A stretch of DNA of 64,000 nucleotides, from contig CAWDVK010000017.1 of the NCBI GenBank assembly GCA_963805715.1, positions 1 to 64,000 of the forward strand. The letters run 5' to 3'. Made by a program: the position numbers and the translations under genes. The notes below the pieces were generated by a model. It saw only the letters and a list, made by a program, of their open reading frames with translations. It did no database searches and was not told the DNA's origin. Source of the DNA: CAWDVK01 sp963805715 (lineage in GTDB: Bacteria; Actinomycetota; Actinomycetes; Streptosporangiales; Streptosporangiaceae). Below are positions 7,926 through 17,036 of the stretch, piece by piece (position 1 is the stretch's first letter; every line of letters begins with the position of its first letter).

Positions 7926-10031
7926 GTGATGAACACTGCCCCCCCAGCCTCCTCCAAGGTCACTGCCGCGCATCTGCGCCGCGGCGCCTACCTGTATGTC
8001 CGCCAGTCCACGATCAAGCAGGTCCTCACCAGCACCGAATCCACGCTGCGGCAGTACGACCTGCGCGGGCGCGCGATCGCGCTCGGCTGGAGCAGCGAGC
8101 AGATCATCGTCATCGACACCGGCCAGGGCCACTCCGGCGCTTCCGCCGCCGACCGGGAAGGATTCCAGCGCCTGGCCGCCGACGTGGGCATGGGCAAGGC
8201 CGGGATAGTGCTGGGCCTGGAATGCTCCCGGCTGGCCCGCAACAACGCCGACTGGCACCGGCTGCTGGAGATCTGCGCCCTCAGCGGCACGCTGATCTGC
8301 GACGAAGACGGCCTCTATGACCCCCGCGACTTCAACGACCGGATGCTGCTCGGCATGAAAGGCCAGCTCAGCGAGGCTGAACTGCATTTCCTGCGCTCCC
8401 GCATGCGCGGCGGGATCCTGTCCAAGGCCCGCCGCGGCGAGCTGATCACCCCGCTGCCCGTCGGGCTGGCCTACGACGCCGCCGGCCACGCCGGCCCCGA
8501 CCCCGACACTTCCATCCAGCAGGCCGTGAGGCACCTGTTCACTACCTTCGCCGCCGCCGGGTCGGCGCACGCAGTAGTGAAGACGTTCAACGACGCCGGG
8601 CTGCTGTTCCCCCGCCGGCACCGCAAGGGACCCCGCAAAGGCGAGCTGGACTGGGCGCCGCTGGCACACCCGGCCGTGCTCCCGATCCTGCGCAACCCCA
8701 GATACGCCGGGGTGCTCTGCTTCGGCCGGCACCGCGACCACGCCGACGGCGACGGCACCTGCATCCGCCAGATCAAGCCCCGCGAGGAATGGATCTCCTT
8801 CCTCCCCGGCGCCCACCCCGGCTACATCACCCTGGATGAATTCGAGGCCAACCAGGTCCGGCTCGCCGAATGCGCCGCCGCTCACGGAACCGACCGCAAG
8901 AAAGGCCCGCCCCGCGAAGGACCCGCCCTGCTCCAGGGCATCATCATCTGCGGCCGGTGCGGAAACCGGATGACCGTGCGCTACCACGTCCGCGGCGGCC
9001 TGCAGCTCCCCGACTACGTATGCCAGCGATCCATGGTCGAGCACGCAGACCAGATCTGCCAGGCCCTTCCCGGGGCAAGCCCGGACGCAGCGATCGGCCA
9101 GCTGCTGATCGACACCCTCACCCCGCTGGCCGTCGAAGCCGCGCTCACCGTCGCAGCCGAACTCGGGCAGCGTGCCGACTACGCCGACAGGCTACGGGCC
9201 GCCGTCGTCGAGCGCGCCCGCTACCACGCCGACCTGACCCGCCGCCGCTACCTGACGGTTGACCCCGCCAACCAGCTCGTCGCCGACACCCTGGAAGCCG
9301 ACTGGAACACCGCGCTGCGCGCACTCAATGACGCCCGGGACGCCTACGACAAGGCCCAGGAAGCCGCCACCGCCAACCTCGCCGAGATCCGGAAAACCCG
9401 CATACGCAAGCTGGTCACCGATTTCCCCGCGATCTGGAACGACCCGGCCACCCCGCAGCGGGAACGCAAGCGCATGACCCGCCTGCTCCTCACCGACGTC
9501 ACCGTCACCAGGAACGCAAAAACCATCACCTGCAACATGCGATGGCAGGGCGGGCAAGACCACACCCTGACCCTGCCGGACCCCAAAACCGCCCGGGAAC
9601 TGCGCCAGACCCCACCGCACGCGGTCGAGGCGATCGACGAGCTGCTGGACCACCACACCCATGCCGAGATCGCCGCCATCCTCAACGCCCGCGGCCACAC
9701 CAGCGGCGAGGGCCGCCCCTTCCACCGCCTGATCGTCCGCAACATCCGCGACGAATACGGGCTGCGCAGCCGGCAGCAGCGACTCCGCGACACCGGCATG
9801 CTCACCCTGGACGAGACGGCCGCCCAGCTCGGCGTGTCCGCCGGCACGGTCAAGGCCTGGCGCCACGCCGGTCTTGTCATTGGCACGTGCTACAACGATA
9901 AAGGCCAGGCGCTCTACCACCCGCCCGGACCGAACCCGCCGGCCCCGCACCACGGACTACCCCCGCTCTCCGACCGGCGACCTGCACAAACATCAGACAC
10001 CCGCGAACCGACCCGAAGAGGTGCAGTGTGA
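7926..10031 (+). CDS. Large serine recombinase of element 1
   Basis: A roughly 700-residue site-specific recombinase that presumably integrates and excises the element. The N-terminal resolvase domain has the nucleophile serine in YLYVRQST and the arginine-rich ECSRLARN motif. A recombinase domain follows (LRNPRYAGVLCFGRHRDHA), then a zinc ribbon (CGRCGNRMTVRYH ... YVCQRS), a coiled-coil region, and a C-terminal HTH (LDETAAQLGVSAGTVKAWR). Adjacent GTG (7926) and ATG (7929) follow the ribosome site AGAAAGG; I take the GTG, but the ATG is equally possible. The stop lies 12 bases from the element end, so the last codons overlap the attachment arm. Confidence 0.85.
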   Translation: MMNTAPPASSKVTAAHLRRGAYLYVRQSTIKQVLTSTESTLRQYDLRGRAIALGWSSEQIIVIDTGQGHSGASAADREGFQRLAADVGMGKAGIVLGLECSRLARNNADWHRLLEICALSGTLICDEDGLYDPRDFNDRMLLGMKGQLSEAELHFLRSRMRGGILSKARRGELITPLPVGLAYDAAGHAGPDPDTSIQQAVRHLFTTFAAAGSAHAVVKTFNDAGLLFPRRHRKGPRKGELDWAPLAHPAVLPILRNPRYAGVLCFGRHRDHADGDGTCIRQIKPREEWISFLPGAHPGYITLDEFEANQVRLAECAAAHGTDRKKGPPREGPALLQGIIICGRCGNRMTVRYHVRGGLQLPDYVCQRSMVEHADQICQALPGASPDAAIGQLLIDTLTPLAVEAALTVAAELGQRADYADRLRAAVVERARYHADLTRRRYLTVDPANQLVADTLEADWNTALRALNDARDAYDKAQEAATANLAEIRKTRIRKLVTDFPAIWNDPATPQRERKRMTRLLLTDVTVTRNAKTITCNMRWQGGQDHTLTLPDPKTARELRQTPPHAVEAIDELLDHHTHAEIAAILNARGHTSGEGRPFHRLIVRNIRDEYGLRSRQQRLRDTGMLTLDETAAQLGVSAGTVKAWRHAGLVIGTCYNDKGQALYHPPGPNPPAPHHGLPPLSDRRPAQTSDTREPTRRGAV

Positions 10032-10043
10032 AACCAAAGGTTT

Positions 10044-10829
10044 CATCCGCGGCGCCTGGACCGCAGAGCGGATAATCCTGATGCCCGCAACCTGGAACAC
10101 CGAGTCGAACGAGGCAGTGAACTGCCCAGCCCGGTCGCGGACCAGGAACCGGAAGCCCGCGGCCCGGTCACCGAGGTCCATCAGCAGGTTGCGGATCTGC
10201 TGGGTGGTCCACGGCCCGTACGGGTTCGCGGTCACCCCGAGGATGTGCACGTAGCGGGAGCCGACTTCGATCACGAACAGGCAGTACAGGCGGCGGAGCG
10301 TTACCGCGCAGTCCACATGAAAGAAGTCGGCGGCCAGCATGGTCGCGGCTTGGGAGTGCAGGAACCGCCGCCAGGTCATTTCGGTATGCCACTGGGGAGC
10401 CGGAGGGATCCGCAGCGCCTTGAGGCCCCGGCGGATCGTGGACGCGCTGACCCGGTGACCGAGTTTCAGCAACTCACCCTGGATCCGCTGGTACCCCCAC
10501 GAAGCGTTCTCGGTGGCGAGCCGCTCGATAAGCGCGGCAATCTCGGCGCTGACCGGCGGCCGGCCCGTCCGGTTCGGGCAAGTCCACTTCTTTCCGACCA
10601 GGCGGCGGTGCCACCTCAGCGCGATGCCGGGCGTGACCAGCCGGTGCGCACGCAGCCTTCTGGGCAGGTGACGGATCAACGCGGCCAGGACGGCTCGGTC
10701 GGCCCAGTCCAGGCGGGGCCGAGGCCGCAGCACCAGCAACTCCGCGTTCTTCGACGCCGATGAGCGGCCGAGCAGGACCAGCCACCCGCACAGCCGGATG
10801 AAGATGAGATAGAGCAGACGGAGGGACAC
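10044..10829 (-). pseudogene. N-terminal part of the transposase interrupted by element 1
   Basis: The minus strand from the ATG at 10829 reads an integrase-core transposase with WADRAVLAALIRHL, the ENASWGYQRIQGELLKLG segment and the first catalytic D (LAADFFHVD). After APRM (10044-10046) it runs into element 1 and loses similarity. The second catalytic region reads LVRDRAGQF. The missing C-terminal part is at 6281-6532 in the same orientation. See that entry for the reconstruction. Confidence 0.85.
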
Positions 10830-11005
10830 AGCTGATCATCATGGCCTGCTGCTGACCCCGGTGCATCGCTGCAGCTCACAGGCCAGGCAGACTTCTGGCA
10901 CCCCACACCCGCTCTGCTGGGCGCACGAGATTTCTTCAACAGTGAAACCGGCACCGCCGAAGCGGGGAAAGCCCAGGTCCTGGGCCTGGACGGCCTGGAG
11001 AGACC
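10830..11005. other. Gap with probable insertion-sequence end, no gene recognised
   Basis: The outer end of the interrupted insertion sequence should lie here, but I could not find a clear inverted repeat that matches sequence near 6260-6283. Confidence 0.3.
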
Positions 11006-11130
11006 TCAGGGAACTCTGGGGTTATTTATTCTCAGCCAGTCGGCGAAGCCGTGGAAGGCCTCGTTCCGGTTGGTGACTTGGGTGATCTGTTCCCGCAGCC
11101 GGGGGTTCCGACAGGTAGCGCAGCAGCGGC
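11006..11130 (-). pseudogene. Tn3-family transposase remnant
   Basis: The minus strand reads NPRLREQITQVTNRNEAFHG then FADWLRINN and a stop at 11006-11008. A related piece (LLRYLSE) lies just upstream in another frame. Tn3-family transposases of actinobacteria carry a similar ATNRNEAFHGF-type segment. The piece is only about 40 residues long and frameshifted, so this is debris. The family call is from memory. Confidence 0.4.
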
Positions 11131-11141
11131 GGAGAGGTGCA

Positions 11142-11519
11142 CTAGGAGCGGAGCATGCTGCGGTAGACGGCGATCAGCGCGGCCTTCTGCTGGTCGGCCA
11201 GGCGCTCGTCGGCGCTGATGGCAGATTCCACCGACGATGCTGGGGGCTCGTCAGCCGCCGCGGCCCCATCCCCGGAGGAAGCCAAGTCGAGCACGCCCGC
11301 CTGGGCAAGCAGCGTCTCGGCGGACACGTTCAGCGCTTCGGAGAGCAGCTTGAACACGCGCACCGATGGCAGGTGCAGGCCCCGCTCGAGCTGGCTCAGG
11401 TAGGGATCGGAGAGAGACGTCATCTCAGCAAGCTGACGCAGTGACAGGCGGGCGAGCTTACGTCGATTACGGATGAAGGCGCCCAGGCATTGCGTCTGCG
11501 CGTTCCAGGTACCGGTCAC
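11142..11519 (-). CDS. XRE-family HTH regulator
   Basis: A 125-residue DNA-binding protein. The XRE helix-turn-helix spans about residues 10-65 (LGAFIRNRRKLARLSLRQLA then EMTSLSDPYLSQLERG). A variable tail ends KAALIAVYRSMLRS. The GTG at 11517-11519 is preceded by GGAG at good spacing. The gene points away from the PHA-depolymerase-like gene and has a phasin-like relic just upstream, so it is probably a local regulator of polyhydroxyalkanoate granule genes. That role is an inference from context. Confidence 0.8.
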   Translation of the reverse strand: MTGTWNAQTQCLGAFIRNRRKLARLSLRQLAEMTSLSDPYLSQLERGLHLPSVRVFKLLSEALNVSAETLLAQAGVLDLASSGDGAAAADEPPASSVESAISADERLADQQKAALIAVYRSMLRS

Positions 11520-12063
11520 TGTCGCTCCGTGATTCTGTGCTTTTCGCTCTCTGCTCAGGATGGTAAGCAAGTCTGCGGCGAACCGCGATCGGCTCGCCGC
11601 GGGCAGTGGACCTATCGCAGGTGGCGGGCCCGGCCCGCCGGGAAGGTGAGGCCTGCCTGGTCTCGCCGCCGCTCTTCTTGGCGCCGGTGTCGCCCTTGCC
11701 GGGGAGCAGCGGCGTGGTCGCGCGCAGCACATCCTCGGCGAACTTCCCCTGGCTGGCCAGCAGCCGTTCCGCCAGCTCGGTCCGCCCGGCATCACCGCGG
11801 CCCGGCAGCCGCGCGAAACCGCTTCGTCATCCCCACGCATCGGTGACCGCCGCCGCCACCACCGTCCGCCCGCCAGCGACGCCAACGACACAAGCCCGTC
11901 CGCTAACACCAGCCCCCGTCCCTCCCCGCTCACCCGCCGGAATCCAGTCGTGCTAACTAGACTTTGCCTATTGCGTACTATCCAGAGCATCGTTACTATC
12001 CCCGTATCCGTGTGACTTCCGTCACAGAGGCGGTAGCCACGGCGTGCCCGAGGAGGAATGGAC
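11520..12063. promoter_or_regulatory. Divergent intergenic region, HTH regulator / hydrolase
   Basis: Besides the phasin-like relic at 11650-11820, this gap has an AT-richer stretch at about 11955-12010 (ctaactagactttgcct and following) that probably holds the hydrolase promoter. AGGAGGA at 12051-12057 is the hydrolase ribosome site. Confidence 0.4.
11650..11820 (-). pseudogene. Phasin-like C-terminal remnant
   Basis: The minus strand reads AGRTELAERLLASQGKFAED then VLRATTPLLPG. This resembles the helical C-terminal part of actinobacterial phasins, which coat polyhydroxyalkanoate granules. There is no start codon: the frame is closed by a TGA just upstream. The flanking depolymerase-like gene and regulator make the phasin reading plausible, but the piece is short. 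Confidence 0.4.
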
Positions 12064-13197
12064 ATGCCTGTCAGGGATGACTCCGTGCGCGAAGAGATCA
12101 CGCGGGTGGGCGGGGCGCCGCTGCGCGTCGCAATCCGGCCAGGCACCGGGACAGGGCCTCCGCTCCTGCTGTGCAACGGCATCGGCATGCGGCTGGAAGC
12201 CTTGCGGCCGTTCGTGGATGCACTCGACCCGGCCATCGAGGTGATCCGCTTCGATGCTCCCGGCACCGGCGGCTCTCAGCTGCCCAATCTGCCGTACCGT
12301 TTCACCACCCTGGCCCTGCTCCTGGCCGAGATGCTGCATAATCTCGGCCACCAGCAGGCCGACGTCCTGGGTATCTCCTGGGGAGGCGGGCTGGCTCAGC
12401 AGTTCGCGCTGTGCCACCCGCGCCTGTGCCGGCGGCTGATCCTGGTGGCGACCTCAACCGGGCCGCAGACGATGCTGCCGCCCAACCCGCTGCCGCTGGT
12501 GAAGAACCTCATCCTGCGCCGCTATGGCGACCTGTGGGGAGGAAGCGCGAAAACCGACCCGGACGCGCTGACCAGCGCCCTGCGTAAGGCGCGGATCAGC
12601 CCGCTCAGCGTGGGTTACCTGTACCAGCACACTGCCGCGCTGGGGTTCACCACGCTGCCGCTACTGCCGCTCATCCGCCAGCGCACCCTGGTGCTCACCG
12701 GCGACGAGGACCCGATCATCCCGGTGGCCAACGGCCGCATCCTGGCCGCGGGCATCCCGCACGCGACGCTGCACGTCTACCACGGCGGCCACGTCGAGCT
12801 GGTGACCCGCCCGAGCCTGCTCACGCCCCTGATCACCGGCTTCCTGGCCGCGCCGCCGCACGATGCCCGGCGCGCTGAACAAGTCCAGACCGGTCGCCAT
12901 CCCGAAGACCAGGGCCCGCGCCAGGTCACCGACGGCACCGCCGCCGCCCAGGCCGCCCAGGCCACCGCCGAGGCAGACGCGCTCGCCGAGGCGCTACAGG
13001 CCGCCCGCGCCGCCCAGCAGGCCGCCGAGACCGCTGCCGCCCAGGCCGCCGCTGCGCTCCGCGACGCCCGCGAGCGGGCCGCGGCCGCCCAGGCCGCCGC
13101 CCGCGAGCAGGCCGCGGCCGCCCGCGAGCAGGCAGCCGCCACCGAGGGGGCTAGTGCGTTATGCGCGGGTGACGGTCTACCGGCCGAGACCCCGTAA
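12064..13197 (+). CDS. phaZ: Alpha/beta hydrolase, poly(3-hydroxyalkanoate) depolymerase-like, with Ala-rich tail
   Basis: A 377-residue protein. The first 270 residues are an alpha/beta hydrolase closest, from memory, to intracellular PHA depolymerases (TIGR02240 type). The nucleophile serine lies in VLGISWGGGLAQQFA, the acid is probably in LTGDEDPIIP, and the histidine is in YHGGHVELV. The last 110 residues are a low-complexity Ala/Gln/Glu/Arg coiled coil, unusual for the family and reminiscent of phasin tails. The second of two nearby ATGs (12064) is preferred because AGGAGGA lies seven bases before it; the ATG at 12058 directly abuts that site. The symbol is a family-level suggestion. Confidence 0.7.
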   Translation: MPVRDDSVREEITRVGGAPLRVAIRPGTGTGPPLLLCNGIGMRLEALRPFVDALDPAIEVIRFDAPGTGGSQLPNLPYRFTTLALLLAEMLHNLGHQQADVLGISWGGGLAQQFALCHPRLCRRLILVATSTGPQTMLPPNPLPLVKNLILRRYGDLWGGSAKTDPDALTSALRKARISPLSVGYLYQHTAALGFTTLPLLPLIRQRTLVLTGDEDPIIPVANGRILAAGIPHATLHVYHGGHVELVTRPSLLTPLITGFLAAPPHDARRAEQVQTGRHPEDQGPRQVTDGTAAAQAAQATAEADALAEALQAARAAQQAAETAAAQAAAALRDARERAAAAQAAAREQAAAAREQAAATEGASALCAGDGLPAETP

Positions 13198-13589
13198 CCG
13201 CGCCGAACAACGCCTCTTTGTGTCATCCCTGAAGGGGCGGAGCCGTGTCAAGGGGTCTTGCGCGGGTTGTTATGACCGGTTCCATCCGCAGAGGTTTCCC
13301 CCTTTCTCCGCAGCCTTATCGTGGCCGTCGCTCGCCACCCGTCAAGGTCGTACGTCCTCGCTTCGCTCCGGGCGCTGACCTTGACCTGCGGCTCGTCGCC
13401 TGGCGGGATCGGCAGCCGCGGGGAAAGGGGCAGGTCTTGGCGCGGCGGGGGGCTGGCCGGGGTCGTAGTGTGGGGGCGGGTCCGGGAGTGGCTTGGCCGA
13501 AGAGCCGGAGCCTGGGGGTGTGAGCCGGCCGCGCTGGCGACAGAGTCGTTCCCCTGCTGCCCTGCCGGGCCCTTCGCGCGGGCTCGCCG
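13198..13589. other. Non-coding gap downstream of the hydrolase
   Basis: About 390 bases between the hydrolase stop and the IS110-type remnant. I see no gene with a plausible start and no repeat that I can support. Confidence 0.3.
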
Positions 13590-13760
13590 CGCGTCGGCCT
13601 GGAGGCGGGCGTAGATGGCATCGCTGATACGCCGCTTGAGGGCGCGGAGCGCTTCTTTGCGGGTCTTGCCCTCGGCCAGTTTCTTCTCGAAGTAGGCGCG
13701 GCCGGCGCTGTGGCGCTGGCGGATCTTGTGCCGCCCGAATACTCGATTGAGTGGCTGACT
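13590..13760 (-). pseudogene. IS110-type transposase tail remnant
   Basis: The minus strand reads IRQRHSAGRAYFEKKLAEGK then TRKEALRALKRRISDAIYAR, which resembles the last part of IS110-family transposases. The pattern (AEGKTRKEALRALKR) is analogous to the remnant at 226-371 (EEGKSKKEIIRCLKR), but the sequences are different enough to come from a separate element. No start codon is present. Confidence 0.45.
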
Positions 13761-13805
13761 GCGCTATCGCCAGCAGGCTTGACACGGTGATGGTTGGCTG
13801 GCCGG

Positions 13806-14596
13806 ATGCTGCTCAAGATCGTCTACCTGCTGGCGTGCCGGGTACTCGACGTGGCTGTCCTGGTGTTCCGCGGCGACCGGGCGAAGGCTGCTGAGGTGCT
13901 GGTGCTCCGGCACGAGAACGCGGTGCTGCGCCGCCAGACTGGCCGGATACGGTACGAGCCGACCGACCGGGTGTGGTTCGCCGCGCTGGCTCGGCTCCTC
14001 CCCCGCAGGCGCTGGACAGAGATCTTTCCGGTGACACCCGCGACGCTGCTGGCCTGGCACCGCAAGCTGGCCGCGGCTAAGTACGACACGAGCGGGCGGC
14101 GCAAGCCCGGCCGTCCACCGACGGTACCGAGCATTGCATGCCTGGTCGTTCGGCTGGCGAAGGAGAATCCGCTGTGGGGATACCGCCGGATCCACGGCGA
14201 GCTGACGAAGCTCGGCCTCGCCGTTGCGCCGTCTACGGTGTGGGAGATCCTTCATGCCGCGGGCATCGATCCGGCTCCCCGGCGGTCGGGCCCGACCTGG
14301 CGTCAGTTCCTGTACGCCCAGGCCGCCGGGATCCTCGCGGTGGATTTCCTGCACGTGGACACCGTGCTGCTGGACAGGCTGTATGTCCTGGTATTTATCG
14401 AATGTTCTGGTATTTATCGAATGTCCTGGTGTTTATCGAGCACGGCACGCGCCGGATGCACCTTGGCGGGGTCACCGCACATCCCACCGGGGAATGGACG
14501 GTGCAGCAGGCCCGCAACCTCGCCCTCACCCTCGGCGAACGGTTCGAGGACATCAGGTTCCTGCTTCGCGACCGCGGCTCGAACTCCACCGCCTCG
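13806..14596 (+). pseudogene. N-terminal part of the transposase interrupted by element 2, frameshifted
   Basis: This starts at the ATG at 13806 (MLLKIVYLLACRVLD) and reads NPLWGYRRIHGELTKLG and LAVDFLHVD, the first catalytic D. At 14387-14443 a 19-bp unit occurs three times (the third copy diverged). The two extra units add 38 bp and shift the frame. In the new frame it continues IEHGTRRMHLGGVTAHP and LLRDRGSNSTAS, the second catalytic D, up to element 2 at 14597. The C-terminal part resumes at 17765. Confidence 0.8.
14387..14443 (+). repeat. 19-bp tandem repeat, three units
   Basis: The units are 14387-14405, 14406-14424 and 14425-14443. The first two differ only at the first base, and the third differs at several. 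Deleting two units restores the transposase frame (LYVLVFIEHGTRRM). Confidence 0.85.
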
Positions 14597-14638
14597 TTGG
14601 ATGCATGATCACACTGCTCCTTTGCTGAATTTTGTCGG

Positions 14639-16864
14639 TTAGAACAGGCCTTCTTGCGGGGCTGGAGGTGCGATACGCAGGCCCTTCTTGCGTCCGGTGC
14701 GGAGGTAGACAGCGCGGATTTCGCCGCGCTTGACGCGTTGCAAGAGGGTCTGGCGTGAGACGCCGTAAACATGGGTGGCTTCCAGGGTGGCGAGCCAGCC
14801 GCCGGGGGTGTCGTCGACAAGTAGGGCGCGAATTTCGTCGGTGAGGCGGATCCGCCACGGCGCGCCGGGGGTGAGTTGCTCGCCGTGAATGAATCCGTCG
14901 TTCAGCCAGCGGTGCACGGTGGAGGGGACCAGGCCCAGGTCCCTGGCGGTCTCGGCCACGGTGAGCAGTTCTCCTTCCTGCGGGTCGCGGCTGGGCCGGC
15001 GGCCGGGAATGTCGTTGCGGAACCGCAGTGTCTGGACTCTAGCCGGGGTGTAGGACAGTCCTTTGGCGGTGCGCCGCTGCTGCCGGTTGAGGATGCCGGC
15101 GATCTGCGCGTCGGGGTAGTGGACGGCCAGACGGCGGATCAGCTCGACGGTGTCCTCGTCGGTGCGGAACTTGGGGGGCTGGCGCCTGATCGGCACGGCC
15201 AGCTCGCTGATCGCGCCGCCTTTCCACCGCAGCAGCAGGTCAGCCCGGCCCTCGTTGTCGTCGCGGTGGACGTTGACGGTGACTTCCTCCAGCAGGGTGC
15301 GCAGCAGTTGCTTGCGGTCCTTGTCGGTGGTGGTCGGTGCTGTCCATACCTGTTCCAGGTTGTCGCCCAGGGACAAGATGGCGGCGCGTTCGGCGGCGGT
15401 CAGGGTCTTGGGCCGGGCCTGTTCACGGCGGGAGAGCTCGGCGCCGGCGTCGGCTAGTTGTCCCAGCGCGGTCTCCCATTCGGCTTCCAGGCCCCGGGCG
15501 ACCAGCCGGTTTTCGGGATCCACCGACCGGTAGCGGCGTTCAGCCCTGGTCGCGGCGTAGCGGGCCTGCTCGAGCTGGCGGCGCCACTGGTCCAGCGCGG
15601 TGTCGTAGCCGTCTTCGAGCTGCTGGGCAGCGGCCAGGCATGCCTGGAGCGCCGCTGGCGCCAGCGCGGCCAGGAACACGCCGGTCACGGCCGCGTCGAT
15701 CGCCGAACCGCCGATGCGCAGGTGTCGTGTTCCGCGTGCGCCGATCGAGCCGGTACCGGTCCCGGTGCAAAAGTAGCCGGGGGTGGATTTGGCCGGCCCG
15801 TCGTAGAACACAGCGAGCCTGCGGCCGCAGATCCCGCAGCTGGCCAGGCCCTGCAGCTGAGCGCTGCCTTCCCGGACCGCGCCGGTGCCCGGCTGGCGGG
15901 CTTGCGGCCGGGTGTTGCCGGCGATGCGCTGCTGGTTGGCCAGATAGGTCTCCCAGGTGACCCATCCTTCATGGTGGCCGGTGATGAGTACCTCCCACTG
16001 GTCGCGGGGCACCTCACGGCGCCGGCTGCGCAGCACCCCGCCGGAGTCAACGTAGCGTTCGGAGCGGGTGCGGCCGTAGGTGCAGGCACCGGCATAGGCC
16101 GGGTTCGTCAAAGTGGTATGCACCGCGTGATAGGTCGGCGCCACCCAGGTGATCTCGGCGTCCTGGCCGCGCCGGCAGGCGCCCTGCAGCGGCCAGCGCA
16201 GGCCCTGATCACGCAGCCACAGCCACACCCCGCGGACCGACCCGCATACCGCGAACTGCTCGAACACCGCACCGATCACGCCGGTGACAGCCTCATCGGG
16301 GTGCAACCCGATCTGTCCGTCGGCCTCGCCCCACACCAGCCCGACCGGCAGCCCGCGGCGCAGGTGGCCGCGGGCGGCCTTGCTGCGGATCCCGCCGTCC
16401 AGGCGGGCCCGCAGCACATGGAGCTCAGCCTCGCTCATGATCCCTTTGAGCCCGAGGACGAGGCGGTCATTAAACAGCCCCGGGTGGTAGACCCCGTCGG
16501 CGTCGGCGACCAGCGTGTCGCACGCCCCGGCCAGATCCAGCAGCCGGTACCACGCCGCATTGTCGCGGACCAGCCGTGAGACCTCCAGCGCCAGGATGAT
16601 CCCGACCTGTCCGAGCGCGACCTCAGCGACCAGGCCGTCGAACGCGTCGCGGTGCCCGAGCACCGATCCGGACACGCCCAGGTCACCGTCGACTACCCGG
16701 ATCGCGCTCGCCGGCCAGCCCAGCTGACGGGCACGCTCGACCAGGTCATACTGGCGGGCGGTCGACTCCTTGTTGCGCTCGACCTGGGCGAGGGTCGACT
16801 GGCGCACGTAGATAGCAGCCGACCTGCGACGATGCGAGACGGTTATCTTGCCGGCCTCAGTCAT
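14639..16864 (-). CDS. Large serine recombinase of element 2
   Basis: A 741-residue site-specific recombinase homologous to the one at 7926-10031. The catalytic serine is in AIYVRQST, followed by ALEVSRLVRDN and FNDRLVLGLKG. The recombinase domain has LTNPAYAGACTYGRTR, the zinc ribbon CGICGRRLAVFYDGPAKST has its second cysteine in YFCTG, and a coiled-coil region follows. Two C-terminal HTH segments are visible (LTVAETARDLGLVPSTVHRW and ATHVYGVSRQTLLQRVKRG), one more than in element 1. The ATG overlaps the end of the 59-residue gene upstream, so the two are coupled. The stop lies about 40 bases from the element end. Confidence 0.85.
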   Translation of the reverse strand: MTEAGKITVSHRRRSAAIYVRQSTLAQVERNKESTARQYDLVERARQLGWPASAIRVVDGDLGVSGSVLGHRDAFDGLVAEVALGQVGIILALEVSRLVRDNAAWYRLLDLAGACDTLVADADGVYHPGLFNDRLVLGLKGIMSEAELHVLRARLDGGIRSKAARGHLRRGLPVGLVWGEADGQIGLHPDEAVTGVIGAVFEQFAVCGSVRGVWLWLRDQGLRWPLQGACRRGQDAEITWVAPTYHAVHTTLTNPAYAGACTYGRTRSERYVDSGGVLRSRRREVPRDQWEVLITGHHEGWVTWETYLANQQRIAGNTRPQARQPGTGAVREGSAQLQGLASCGICGRRLAVFYDGPAKSTPGYFCTGTGTGSIGARGTRHLRIGGSAIDAAVTGVFLAALAPAALQACLAAAQQLEDGYDTALDQWRRQLEQARYAATRAERRYRSVDPENRLVARGLEAEWETALGQLADAGAELSRREQARPKTLTAAERAAILSLGDNLEQVWTAPTTTDKDRKQLLRTLLEEVTVNVHRDDNEGRADLLLRWKGGAISELAVPIRRQPPKFRTDEDTVELIRRLAVHYPDAQIAGILNRQQRRTAKGLSYTPARVQTLRFRNDIPGRRPSRDPQEGELLTVAETARDLGLVPSTVHRWLNDGFIHGEQLTPGAPWRIRLTDEIRALLVDDTPGGWLATLEATHVYGVSRQTLLQRVKRGEIRAVYLRTGRKKGLRIAPPAPQEGLF

Positions 16865-17036
16865 CGCCGTCCCCCGTTCCAGCCGGCGCGGCCAGCGCCG
16901 GGCCGGCGCTCCTGGCGATCAGCCGGGCCAGCAACCTGATCGCCGTGGTCACCTCCTGGCCGGGTAGCCGGGCAAAAACCATCGGGGGTGGTGCCGGAAC
17001 CTGTTCCGGCAGCAGACTGAGCTGCGCAGGCTGCAC
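16857..17036 (-). CDS. 59-residue protein coupled to the recombinase of element 2
   Basis: A perfect ribosome site, AAGGAGG, six bases before a GTG at 17034-17036 fixes the start. The product begins MQPAQLSLLPEQVPAPPPMV and contains a helix TTAIRLLARLIARSAG. It ends inside the recombinase start (8-base overlap). It overlaps the tail of the DUF5372-like gene in another frame. No domain is recognised. Because it is translationally coupled to the recombinase it may act as a cofactor, which is speculative. Confidence 0.6.
   Translation of the reverse strand: MQPAQLSLLPEQVPAPPPMVFARLPGQEVTTAIRLLARLIARSAGPALAAPAGTGDGDD

Larger units (their letters stand above)
6531..10043 (+). mobile_element. Serine-recombinase element 1 (about 3.5 kb) inserted in a transposase gene
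   Basis: The insert is bounded by TT at 6531-6532 and TT at 10042-10043. It carries, all on the plus strand, a DUF5372-like small gene, an HTH gene, a small unknown gene and a large serine recombinase. Its ends form a dyad: ACTGCACC lies 15-22 bases inside the TT at both ends (6547-6554, and the complement of 10020-10027). Excising it restores the host transposase frame. The two-base core and dyad arms fit serine-recombinase chemistry. Confidence 0.8.

Noticed and set aside
6281..10829. Terminal inverted repeats of the insertion sequence interrupted by element 1
   Set aside because: I compared sequence just beyond both ends of the split transposase and found no convincing complementary pair, so its exact borders are left open.
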